A stretch of DNA of 64,000 bases from assembly GCF_000949635.1 (NCBI RefSeq), contig NZ_BAFN01000001.1, forward strand, positions 1,798,001 through 1,862,000, in the 5' to 3' direction. The position numbers were made by a program, and so were the translations under genes. Every line of letters begins with the position of its first letter. The stretch's first letter is position 1. The DNA is from Candidatus Brocadia sinica JPN1 (GTDB taxonomy: Bacteria; Planctomycetota; Brocadiia; Brocadiales; Brocadiaceae). Under the pieces are notes generated by a model. The model did not search any database. It was not told the DNA's origin and saw only the letters and a program-made list of their open reading frames with translations. Of this stretch, positions 42,901-50,325 are shown one piece after another.

Positions 42901-43125
42901 CGGGGCCTTGGTCATACCGCCGACCTTGATGGAGTCCTCGTGTATTACGTCTTTGTAAGCCTCGGCGTAACCCTTCTCGTTGTTCACGTCCCAGCCCAGT
43001 ATCTTAAAAAACGGATCGACAAATTCACGCCGAAGCTGGGTTTCGTTGTATGTACCGGAGCGATATGCCTCGCGATTGTTGTCGAATCGTCCGATCAGCC
43101 CAAGAATTTCCTGAGGAACAGTCAT
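39913..43125 (-). CDS. Type IIG restriction-modification enzyme (nuclease plus N6-adenine methylase)
   Basis: A 1070-residue fusion. N-terminal HSDR_N-like nuclease (LRREFVDPFFKILGWDVNNE, KAPDYCFRTGG, FFVETKKPAV: D...ExK). Helical linker with FLRICEDRGIERYG. Eco57I-type methylase with motif I LDPACGSGSFLLGAYKYL and motif IV NPPYVRQEG. C-terminal target-recognition region ending in a coiled coil (MLELHKQLVSSKTNHDKTVI). It would methylate and cleave from one polypeptide. Several palindromic repeats are translated in frame between KNTVGRLVPPF and the methylase, and after NTSPPP. The 4-base overlap with the small partner suggests an operon. Confidence 0.86.
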   Translation of the reverse strand: MTVPQEILGLIGRFDNNREAYRSGTYNETQLRREFVDPFFKILGWDVNNEKGYAEAYKDVIHEDSIKVGGMTKAPDYCFRTGGVRKFFVETKKPAVNLKEDVDPAFQLRRYAWSAKLPLSILTDFEEFVVYDCRVKPDKTDKPSTARILYLNYTEYAQRWDEIASIFSRDAVLKGAFDKYAETGKAKKGTAEVDTAFLKEIESWRDVLARNLALRNPDLTQHDLNFAIQRIIDRIIFLRICEDRGIERYGRLMALQNGDRVYARLCEIFHRADERYNSGLFHFQKEKGRSEFPDTLTPSLTIDDGVLKDIIKNLYYPDSPYEFSVLSADILGQVYEQFLGKVIRLTAGHRAVVEDKPEVKKAGGVYYTPIYIVDYIVKNTVGRLVPPFTSPENRGKNISLPVCGKGQGGVVSPAYGKTRGDLPTPKSPPGRGFSIPLLRGARGVFKNPKQVSNLKILDPACGSGSFLLGAYKYLLDWHCDWYVADGPEKWSTGRSPTLYQGMGGDWRLTTAERKRILLNNIYGVDIDLQAVEVTKLSLLLKVLEGESEQTIVRQLKLFHERALPDLGNNIKCGNSLIGTDFYNTSPPPLSPSRRGIQGEASDEERYRINPFDWETEFPEIMENGGFDVVIGNPPYVRQEGLGDLKEYLRCKYTVYHGMADLYAYFIEKGVSLLRDKGIFGYIVANKWMRANYGEPLRKWLKRQCIEQIVDFGDLPVFQQATTYPCILVIGKGKPSSAFTAVKVKTLEFESLEDYVKENRHSVKLSILDDTGWSLADERSAALLNKLKKAGIPLKEYVKGKIYRGVLTGLNEAFVIDAETRNRLISEDPKSREIIKPFLIGRDVKRYCIEDEGRYLILIPKGWTGQKSSSFADAWKWFKQNYPSIATHLLPFKEKAEKRYDKGEYWWELRACDYYAEFEKPKIIIPTIVQSASYTVDNSGFYSNDKTSIIATDDLYLLGILNSRVADFVMHSISSTKQGGYFEYKPMYFSQIPIHTINSSNPSDKSYHGHMVALVRQMLELHKQLVSSKTNHDKTVIQRQIDVTDRLIDQLVYESYGLTEDEIVIVEKGNL
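41328..41374. repeat. Palindromic repeat in frame in the type IIG methylase
   Basis: CCCCCTCCGTGAGGGGG core with AAAGGAGGAGGGG. Translated as PPPLSPSRRGIQGEAS between TDFYNTS and DEERYRINPF, away from the catalytic motifs. Confidence 0.8.
41793..41974. repeat. Cluster of four palindromic repeats in frame in the type IIG gene
   Basis: Tandem units: CCCCTAGCCCCTCTCAAGAG, CCCCTCCCGGGAGGGG, CCCACCCTGACCC...CAGGGAGGG and CCCCCTGTTTTCTGGGG. They are read through as about 60 added residues just before the methylase motif I. Confidence 0.75.
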
Positions 43126-43154
43126 CTTTTTCTTAGTGTGTTCAATTTAATTTA

Positions 43155-44327
43155 CTATCTTTCAAATAAATTCAGATACTCCGACAAGGAAAATAATCGG
43201 TTGCGGGCAAATCCAGTAATTTCCTGGAAAAGACCCAATCGTTGAAAATCTTTTACAAGCGCATTGGCAGAAGGGAATGTTATTTTAAGCTTTTCAGCAA
43301 TTTGATTAGCATTCACTATTGGTTTGGAAAATAAGAGTTTTAACAACTCCTGTGCTATTTTTGCCCGTCTTCCAAGGGTTAATATCTTCGCTTCGTAATT
43401 CTGACGGAGTGTAATAATTCTTTCAAATGTCAGCGTTCCATTTTTTGCGGTTTCTATAATTCCGGACAAAAAAAATCTGATCCATTGTTCAATGTTATTC
43501 GATGATCGAACCAGTGTCAGTGAATCATAGTAAGCACCTTTGTTCCGTTCGAAAAAATCAGAAAGATATAATGTGGGCCTGCGCAAAATTCCCCGCTCGA
43601 CAAGTTGCAGGGTAATAAGCAGTCTCCCGATTCTCCCATTACCGTCTAAAAAGGGATGGATAGTTTCAATTTGATAATGGCTCATTGCGATGTTAATCAG
43701 ATGAGGAATGTTCAATTCCTGATTATGCCAGAATTTTTCCAGGTCACTTAACAATCCAGGAAGCTCATTTTGATGAGGGGGGATAAAGAAGGCATCCTGT
43801 AAACTTGATCCACCGATCCAATTCTGACTGGTTCTTATTTCACCCGGATTTTTATGTTTTCCTCGCACGCCTGAAAGCAGTATATTATGAGTCTCTTTCA
43901 AAAGTCGCATAGAGAGCGGTAACTTCTCAAGTTCGGCAATAGCATAGTTCATTGCCTTGATATAGTTTTGCACTTCTTCCCAATCATTGCGTCTTTCAGG
44001 GTCAATTTCTTCTTCCGGTAACAGCGCCTCGTCGATTCCTGTTCGAGTACCTTCAATACGGCTTGAAGTAGTGGCTTCCTTAACCACATGCATTTGAATA
44101 AAAAAATTTACATCCGGCACAAGGAGTGAATAGACATTAAGTTCGCCTAACAACCGTCCCGCCTCCTCCAAAAGAATAGTAATTTTTGCATCACGCCATT
44201 CAAAAGGTTTATTGATAAGTGAAGGGCTAAAACTTTTATCATGGTATTTCTGTTTGTAAGTACCGGACAAAAATGTGTTTTCTTTCATATTTAATGGTTG
44301 ATAAAAACTTTTAATAACAAAATTCAT
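43155..44327 (-). CDS. Fic family protein (class II, auto-inhibited)
   Basis: 390 residues. An N-terminal Fic_N region carries the inhibitory helix TSSRIEGT (S-x3-E-G). The Fic core has [14 protein letters not shown] (HPFx[D/E]GNGRxxR). A C-terminal winged helix ([20 protein letters not shown]) fits a DNA-binding tail. Fic proteins transfer AMP to target proteins; with the inhibitory helix in the same chain it should be self-restrained. Family members often accompany restriction loci. An in-frame start at MKENTFLSG, 14 codons in, is an alternative. Confidence 0.88.
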   Translation of the reverse strand: MNFVIKSFYQPLNMKENTFLSGTYKQKYHDKSFSPSLINKPFEWRDAKITILLEEAGRLLGELNVYSLLVPDVNFFIQMHVVKEATTSSRIEGTRTGIDEALLPEEEIDPERRNDWEEVQNYIKAMNYAIAELEKLPLSMRLLKETHNILLSGVRGKHKNPGEIRTSQNWIGGSSLQDAFFIPPHQNELPGLLSDLEKFWHNQELNIPHLINIAMSHYQIETIHPFLDGNGRIGRLLITLQLVERGILRRPTLYLSDFFERNKGAYYDSLTLVRSSNNIEQWIRFFLSGIIETAKNGTLTFERIITLRQNYEAKILTLGRRAKIAQELLKLLFSKPIVNANQIAEKLKITFPSANALVKDFQRLGLFQEITGFARNRLFSLSEYLNLFER

Positions 44328-44765
44328 ATTAAAAATATATCAAATATTTTTTAATATGCCAATATCTATTAAATATTACAGCGCTATTATTTAATAGATG
44401 TTTTGTTAATATCGAGAAGATTGCAGCACTTTTAGAAAATTGCCCTTGCGCGGTTACACCCCAACCGGTTTTAAAGGCATCTCTCAATCGTGCATATCTG
44501 ATTTGAAGTGAGATCCTGACCACGGGAATCACCCGATAGAGAAATGCACAAAAGGTAAGGGAAATGACCCCGAGAAAAGTTTTTGATTAAATTCCGCAGA
44601 TAATATCTGCGGTTTTTCTCTTGCTATCTGGTTTTTTTGTATCTCCCTCTGATTCCTCAAATTTGCCAGACACTGTCTGGCAAATCTTATCTGGTGGATA
44701 AACCCGGTAGAATTGTCGCATTTGCTGAAGATTTTGTCGGGAAAAACCACGACCAAACCTCTTTA
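44328..44765. other. Region of degraded coding sequence upstream of fic
   Basis: About 440 bases; only a DUF1016 N-terminal fragment is recognisable (44529-44769). The rest is AT-rich without a gene. Confidence 0.5.
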
Positions 44766-44769
44766 TCAA
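44529..44769 (-). pseudogene. N-terminal fragment of a DUF1016 nuclease gene
   Basis: One frame encodes RFGRGFSRQNLQQMRQFYRV, then YPPDKICQTVSGKFEES, a hallmark of the DUF1016 N-terminus, before frameshift and stop. The nuclease core is absent. One of three DUF1016 copies in the window. Confidence 0.65.
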
Positions 44770-45722
44770 ATTGAATTTTTTATAATTTTTGTACCAGTAC
44801 GGCCATCCAGGGCATCTTTGACCTTATCAATGGACGTGATGATTGCCAGCTCACCGCCCCAGGTTAAAAAATTCATGGCCGCCTGAATCTTTGGTCCCAT
44901 GCTTCCCGGCGGGAAATGGCCCTCCTGGAAATATCTTTGGGCTTCATTTACTGTTAACCTGCTTAATGCCTGCTCATTCGATTGCTTGAAGTTTAAAAAG
45001 GCGTGTTCTACTCCGGTAAGCATCATGAGACAATCAGCTTTCGTATCCCGTGCCAGGACACTGGAGGCAAGGTCTTTATCAATAACAACGTCAACCCCCT
45101 CTAAATCTCCGTCTTCTTTCAGAATAACAGGGATACCACCTCCACCAGCGGCTATGACAATTTCGCCAGCCCCTAATAGGGTTTTTATAGCCCTTTCTTC
45201 CACAATTTTCAACGGGTTTGGTGAAGGAACCACCCGACGGTATCCCCTGTGGCTGTCTTCAACAATGTGCCAGCCTTTCTCCCGGCGAAAGTTCTCTGCT
45301 TCTTCTTTCGTAAAAAAGGGTCCAATGGGTTTGGTGGGATTTGAAAATGCCTTGTCATCTTTATCGACTATGACCTGCGTCAAAACGGTGACGACACATC
45401 TGTCGATTTTTTCTTTTCGTAATCGATTTGTTAAGGATTGTTGAATCATATACCCTATCGCGCCTTCGGTGTCTGCCACACAGACGCCCAGGGAAATCTC
45501 GGGTACCTGATTCCGGCTGGCCTCTACCATGAGTAACAGATTACCTACCTGGGGTCCATTTCCATGGGTAATGACCACCTCAAAGCCCTGCTTTAAGCAA
45601 TAGATAATGCCATCCAGACTCTTCTGGACATTCTCAAATTGCTCTGCAATCGTGCCCTGTTGTCCCTCCCTGATAAGGGCATTTCCTCCTAAGGCAATGA
45701 CGACAGCTTTGGTTTTCTTCAT
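44766..45722 (-). CDS. arcC: Carbamate kinase
   Basis: 318 residues of the amino-acid-kinase fold: VIALGGNALIREGQQGT, VITHGNGPQVGNLLL, AGGGGIPVILKEDGD, VDVVIDKDLASSVLA and PGSMGPKIQAAMNFL. It interconverts ATP plus carbamate with ADP plus carbamoyl phosphate. The start overlaps the stop of the COG2403 GTPase gene, giving a tmk-COG2403-arcC operon. It could make ATP from carbamoyl phosphate in ureide or purine breakdown, or supply carbamoyl phosphate from ammonia and CO2. Confidence 0.94.
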   Translation of the reverse strand: MKKTKAVVIALGGNALIREGQQGTIAEQFENVQKSLDGIIYCLKQGFEVVITHGNGPQVGNLLLMVEASRNQVPEISLGVCVADTEGAIGYMIQQSLTNRLRKEKIDRCVVTVLTQVIVDKDDKAFSNPTKPIGPFFTKEEAENFRREKGWHIVEDSHRGYRRVVPSPNPLKIVEERAIKTLLGAGEIVIAAGGGGIPVILKEDGDLEGVDVVIDKDLASSVLARDTKADCLMMLTGVEHAFLNFKQSNEQALSRLTVNEAQRYFQEGHFPPGSMGPKIQAAMNFLTWGGELAIITSIDKVKDALDGRTGTKIIKNSI

Positions 45723-47038
45723 CGTAGCCTTGTTTCAAGGAGTTCTTTGAGTGTAGGTGTGCTTATTTCCTGTAAATTATACCGAACACGGTCGGTGGGT
45801 TTGTCAATGGATATGAGCTTTCTCAGGTCGATAGGGGTGCCGATAATTACCGTGTCGCAGGGAACTCGGTGTATCGTTTCGCTCAACTCTTCCATCTGCG
45901 AATGACCATAACCCATAGCCGGTAAGAGGCCGCCGATGTGTGGATGTTTCTCAAAGGTTTCGGCAATCGACCCTATGGCATAAGGTCTTGGGTCGATGAT
46001 CTCTTTTGCTCCATAACGTTCTGCTGCAAGGGTTCCGGCGCCAAAAGCCATACCTCCATGTGTCAGGGTTGGGCCATCCTCGATGATTAATACACGCTTG
46101 CCTTGTATGCGATCAGGGTTTTCAACCGTTACAGGCAATGCAGCATCTACGATAATAGCATTGGGATTTGACTGTTTTGCATGCCCTTTAACAAGGCTTA
46201 TATTTTCTGGCTTTGCAGTATCTTCCTTGCTGATGACGACAATATCTGCCAGGAGAAGATTGGTTTCTCCTGGATAGTAGCTAATCTCATGTCCAGGCCT
46301 GTGCGGGTCTGCAAGGGTAATATGAATATCGGGTACATAGAAAGGGGTGTCATTATTGCCACCATCCCATACGATAATATCCGCCTCCTTTTCAGCCTCC
46401 GTAAGAATTGCTGCATAATCCACACCTGCATACACGATCGTGTGTTGTTCCAGATGAGGCTCATATTCTTCGATTTCTTCAATGGTACAATCGTGTTTTT
46501 TCAAGTCATCATATGAAGCGAATCGTTGCAGGCGCTGTCGGGAAAGGTCACCATAAGGCATCGGATGTCTTATAACAACAACCTTTTTCCTCATTCCTTT
46601 TAGAATCTCGCAGACCCTTCGTGAAGCGGGACTCTTGCCACTGCCGGTTCTGACTGCGCAGACAGCAATGACTGTCCTTTTGCTTTTTATCATGGTTTGT
46701 TTTGGACTAAGGAGGGTAAATTGCGCGCCTGCTGCATTTACAAGGCTGGCCTTGTGCATAACGTACTCGTGCGATACGTCGCTATAAGAGAATACCACCT
46801 CATCAATCGCATGGAGTTTGATGAGGGATGCCAGGTTTTCTTCAGGTTCAATGGGAATTCCGCCGGGGTATAACTTGCCTGCCAGAGAAGGAGGGTATTG
46901 CCTTTGTGCAATATTCGGTATCTGTGCTGCTGTAAATAAAATTACTTCATATTCGGGATTATCACGGAAGTGGACATTGAAATTATGGAAATCTCTCCCG
47001 GCAGCCCCCATAATGATGATTCTTTTTCTGTTTGTCAT
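45719..47038 (-). CDS. COG2403 P-loop GTPase (cyclic 2,3-diphosphoglycerate synthetase-like)
   Basis: About 439 residues from ATG 47038 (RKRIIIMGAAGRDFHNFNVH). P-loop AVRTGSGKSPASRRV, DADIIVWDGGNNDTPFY, then VLIIEDGPTLTHGGMAFGAG. The family is annotated from similarity to archaeal cyclic-diphosphoglycerate synthetase, but its bacterial role is unproven. Overlaps tmk upstream (ATGA) and arcC downstream. A conserved partnership with carbamate kinase suggests a role in carbamoyl phosphate or nucleotide metabolism. Confidence 0.82.
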   Translation of the reverse strand: MTNRKRIIIMGAAGRDFHNFNVHFRDNPEYEVILFTAAQIPNIAQRQYPPSLAGKLYPGGIPIEPEENLASLIKLHAIDEVVFSYSDVSHEYVMHKASLVNAAGAQFTLLSPKQTMIKSKRTVIAVCAVRTGSGKSPASRRVCEILKGMRKKVVVIRHPMPYGDLSRQRLQRFASYDDLKKHDCTIEEIEEYEPHLEQHTIVYAGVDYAAILTEAEKEADIIVWDGGNNDTPFYVPDIHITLADPHRPGHEISYYPGETNLLLADIVVISKEDTAKPENISLVKGHAKQSNPNAIIVDAALPVTVENPDRIQGKRVLIIEDGPTLTHGGMAFGAGTLAAERYGAKEIIDPRPYAIGSIAETFEKHPHIGGLLPAMGYGHSQMEELSETIHRVPCDTVIIGTPIDLRKLISIDKPTDRVRYNLQEISTPTLKELLETRLR

Positions 47039-47736
47039 AAGGTATCCTGTTGCTGTTTTTGTAAGGTGCTTTTTACCGCGTGCCATACCTTATCCGCAAT
47101 GAACTGTGTGGATAACAACATACCGTTTCCTGTGCAATCAATAGTTATCCAGTCCTTTTTTCCTTTGGCAATTTCCAGAAAAGTTTGTTGTGCGTATCGT
47201 AAGTGATTGATGTCCTCTTCGTGGATATCCTTCTTTTCGCCTGACAGATAAGAGCGTTGTTCTTTTTTTTCTATAAGATGATAAGCGATCTCGGCTGGCA
47301 CGTATAACAGGATGTTTAAGTTTGATCGCGGAACGGCGAATACCTGGTGTTCCAATTTGTCCAGCCACTGGAAAAAACTTTCTTTCTCCGCAGGGTTACT
47401 GATTTTACCGCCCTGGTGGGCCATGTTGTCGCACACATAGCGGTTTGATACGATAATCTTGCCTTCACCAAGCCAGTTGTTTATCTGTTCCTTGCACTCC
47501 CAGCGGTCTCCCGCGTAGAGAAGTGAGGCCAGATAAGGACTCACGGAGTCTGCGCTACCGAATTTACCCTTGAGGTATTTTGCGACCATGTCAGCAAAGA
47601 AAGTTTTTCCATACTGAGGGAAGTCAGTGATAACGGCGGGGTATCCCTCTTTTAGCAAGCGCTCGTACAAAAGTTTTGTCTGTACCGTCTTACCGCTGCC
47701 ATCGATACCTGTAATGACCATAAGCTTTCCCTGCAT
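47035..47736 (-). CDS. tmk: Thymidylate kinase
   Basis: 233 residues with P-loop VITGIDGSGKTVQTKLLYER, the TMP-kinase DFPQYG segment and SNRYVCDNMAHQG (DR[YF]-like). The HEEDINHLRYAQQTFLEIAK part is typical of archaeal-type thymidylate kinases. It phosphorylates dTMP to dTDP, the step after ThyX. First gene of the tmk-COG2403-arcC run. Confidence 0.88.
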   Translation of the reverse strand: MQGKLMVITGIDGSGKTVQTKLLYERLLKEGYPAVITDFPQYGKTFFADMVAKYLKGKFGSADSVSPYLASLLYAGDRWECKEQINNWLGEGKIIVSNRYVCDNMAHQGGKISNPAEKESFFQWLDKLEHQVFAVPRSNLNILLYVPAEIAYHLIEKKEQRSYLSGEKKDIHEEDINHLRYAQQTFLEIAKGKKDWITIDCTGNGMLLSTQFIADKVWHAVKSTLQKQQQDTL

Positions 47737-48054
47737 TCAATTTACTCCAGTTAGTTTAAAAGATTATTCAGCGTATTTTCAAACACTACTGCTGTAAGCA
47801 AACAAAATCAGGCAATTCACCCTTTAATGCCCGTTTCGTCAACAGGGGGCAAATCTGAGCCGGCTAGTTCCGCATTGACTTTTTCCTCAAAGGTTTCCTA
47901 CTGCAAAGCCATAACGAAATCGACCTTATTTTATGGAAAACTGAAGGTTGAATCAATCTTTTAATTTGAAATATTCCGGGCTGCACGGTAAGATTATTAC
48001 GATTGTTTTAACGTTTTCATTATCAAATTTTTAGTTACTTTTAAAAAAATTCTT
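47737..48054. other. Divergent intergenic region
   Basis: About 320 bases between tmk and the M20 peptidase gene. No gene seen; AT-rich near both ends, probably carrying both promoters. Confidence 0.4.
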
Positions 48055-49245
48055 ATGAATAATTCATCTTCGAACAATCTCGTGAATCGTGTGAAAAACT
48101 ACATGCAAAATGAGGAAAAGGAAATTGTCGACCTTACCTGCAAATTAATAAACGCAAGGACCGAGAATCCCCCCGGCGATGAAATCCTTGCGGTACGTAT
48201 TGTTGAGGACTTCTTTCAATCATTGCGGATTCCATATAAAATTTTTGAGAAGGTAAAGAACAGGGCAAATATCGTTGGATACATAGGCAAAGGCTCTCCT
48301 GCATTGCTGGTTGCATGCCATTTAGACGTTGTACCGGCGGGTGACGACTGGAAACGGAACCCCTTTGATGCGTGGATAGAAAATGGACGCATCTACGGAA
48401 GGGGTGCCTCTGACAATAAGGGACAAATGGCATCCATGATGGCCGTTGCAAGATTTCTCAAAGAGAATGAATCCAGATTAAAAGGGCAATTCATATTAGC
48501 AGGTGTTGCCGATGAGGAACGGGGTTCCACCCTTGGCTTGGAATATTTAGTGAATGAATGCGGCATCAAAGCCGATTACGCTATTATTCCTGACGTTGCG
48601 CATAATATGCAGTTAATCGATGTAACAGAAAAAGGAGCATTATTTTTAGAAATCACGTCACATGGCAAACAGGCACACGGCTCCCGGCCGGAAACAGGGA
48701 TAAATGCCATATGGAATATGATACCCTTGCTGGAACGTATAAAACAATTAAAGTTCCAAAAAACATCACATCCGCTCCATACCCCACCTACTTTTAATCT
48801 TGGATCAATCCAGAGTGGAACAGCCCCGAATATAGTACCTGCCCTCTGCAAGGCACAGATTGACATTCGCTATTTGCCGGATGATTCAGCCGATAACATT
48901 GTCAACAATATAAAAAATATTATTAAAGAAGTAGAGGCCCAGTATTCCGCAAAATTTGACTTAAGAGTCATCTCAAACCAGATACCCACTGTCGTCCCTA
49001 TCGACAATCCTTTGGTGGGGTTAATTTCAAAGCACACTTTAGCAGTATTGGGAACCAGGCCACAACCGAAAGGAATGTCTGGCGCGACGGTAACAAAGCA
49101 ACTCATTCAAAAGGGTATAATAGCCGTTGGGTTTGGCCCGGGCGATGAGACCGAGGCACATGCAACAAACGAATCCATCAATATTAAGGAACTGGTTGAT
49201 TTTGCTCAAATTATGTCATTGATTGCCCTTGATATATTATCGTAA
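48055..49245 (+). CDS. M20-family metallopeptidase/deacylase (ArgE/DapE type)
   Basis: 396 residues. Metal ligands in LLVACHLDVVPAGDDW (H, D), YGRGASDNKGQMASMM (D) and VADEERGSTLGLEYL (EE), with a later AHATNESI (H). A dimerisation lid follows LEITSHGKQAHGSRP. It hydrolyses an N-acyl amino acid or dipeptide-like substrate. YgeY-like enzymes of purine or ureide clusters are in this family, and carbamate kinase lies just beyond the divergent promoter region, but substrate assignment is not possible. Confidence 0.88.
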   Translation: MNNSSSNNLVNRVKNYMQNEEKEIVDLTCKLINARTENPPGDEILAVRIVEDFFQSLRIPYKIFEKVKNRANIVGYIGKGSPALLVACHLDVVPAGDDWKRNPFDAWIENGRIYGRGASDNKGQMASMMAVARFLKENESRLKGQFILAGVADEERGSTLGLEYLVNECGIKADYAIIPDVAHNMQLIDVTEKGALFLEITSHGKQAHGSRPETGINAIWNMIPLLERIKQLKFQKTSHPLHTPPTFNLGSIQSGTAPNIVPALCKAQIDIRYLPDDSADNIVNNIKNIIKEVEAQYSAKFDLRVISNQIPTVVPIDNPLVGLISKHTLAVLGTRPQPKGMSGATVTKQLIQKGIIAVGFGPGDETEAHATNESINIKELVDFAQIMSLIALDILS

Positions 49246-49310
49246 CTATTTTAATTTCATGAAATATTCACGCCACCCACTCTGCACAACAAGGTATGGG
49301 ATTTTATCAC

Positions 49311-49396
49311 CATCTCCTTACCTCTCCCATCAAGGGAGAGGAATAATGAGGGGAAGCCCCGTCTCCCCTTGCGGAAGAGGGTTAGGGTAAGGGGTA
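49311..49396. repeat. Palindromic repeats upstream of the mannosyltransferase gene
   Basis: CCTCTCCCATCAAGGGAGAGG and CTCCCCTTGCGGAAGAGG with GGGGAAGCCCC between. It ends a few bases before the Shine-Dalgarno region of the next gene. Confidence 0.7.
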
Positions 49397-49402
49397 TTTT
49401 AG

Positions 49403-50140
49403 ATGAAAACATACGTAATGATCCCGACTTATAATGAACGGGAAAACATAGGAAAATTAATCCAGGAAATAGTAAATCTCAAAATTCAAGACCTTCATAT
49501 TGTCGTTGTGGATGACAACTCACCTGACGGCACATCTGAGGTGGTAACAAATCTGTCAAAAAAACATCCTGAGGTGGAACTGCTTCTCAGGGCAACCGAA
49601 AGAGGACGGGGCTCGGCTGGTATCGCCGGTTTCAAATATGCCCTGGAACACGGGGCCGACTCTGTAATCGAAATGGATGCAGATTTCTCTCATCACCCCA
49701 AATACATTCCTCACTTATTAGAAGCGCTCCATGATGCCGATATGGTCATTGGTTCCCGGTTTATAAGCGGCGGGAAAGATGTCAACAGGGGTATCATACG
49801 CAAGGCAATCACAATCCTGGCGGGTATCTATGTAAGAGTTCTGTTAGGATTAAAGATCAAAGACGTTTCTTCAGGTTACCGATGCTTTAAACGAAAGGTA
49901 CTGGAGGCAATAGAGCTGGACTCCGTGGTCTCAACCGGCCCGTCCATCGTATCTGAGGTATTTTACCGGGCACACTTGAAGGGCTTTTCGATCAAGGAAA
50001 TCCCCATTGAATTTGAAGATCGTACACACGGTCAAACAAAACTCAATTACAAAATCCTTGTAAAAACCCTCCTCATGGTCTTAAAATTCAAACGATTGAA
50101 TAAAAAGGGATTGTTGTTTAAACCATCCATAGGAAACTAA
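49403..50140 (+). CDS. Polyprenyl-phosphate mannosyltransferase-like GT2 (DPM1 type)
   Basis: 245 residues: VMIPTYNERENIGKLIQEI, VVDDNSPDGTSEVV, the metal-binding VIEMDADFSHHPKYIP, IGSRFISGGKDVNRG and DVSSGYRCFKRKVL. This matches single-domain dolichol-phosphate-mannose synthases with no C-terminal membrane domain. It would load mannose or another sugar on a polyprenyl phosphate, the donor for GT-C enzymes such as the TMTC-like protein at the left edge (inferred link). Confidence 0.9.
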   Translation: MKTYVMIPTYNERENIGKLIQEIVNLKIQDLHIVVVDDNSPDGTSEVVTNLSKKHPEVELLLRATERGRGSAGIAGFKYALEHGADSVIEMDADFSHHPKYIPHLLEALHDADMVIGSRFISGGKDVNRGIIRKAITILAGIYVRVLLGLKIKDVSSGYRCFKRKVLEAIELDSVVSTGPSIVSEVFYRAHLKGFSIKEIPIEFEDRTHGQTKLNYKILVKTLLMVLKFKRLNKKGLLFKPSIGN

Positions 50141-50325
50141 TCTGCAGATTAAACACAACTCTTTGTTTTCTTAAACGTAAGACCGGCATCCTGCCTCTGC
50201 GTCTAATTCTTTACCCATGTTTTAGGAGATGAACAGTTTTTGTTAATTTCTCCTGCATGGACAAAGAAATTATTCGCTTTGATACTCATAACTCTTTACC
50301 AATGTATCAAAACTCATATTTACCA

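Noticed and set aside
44329-44532. Minus-strand frame between fic and the DUF1016 remnant
   Set aside because: No family similarity and no ribosome-binding site; treated as part of the degraded region.
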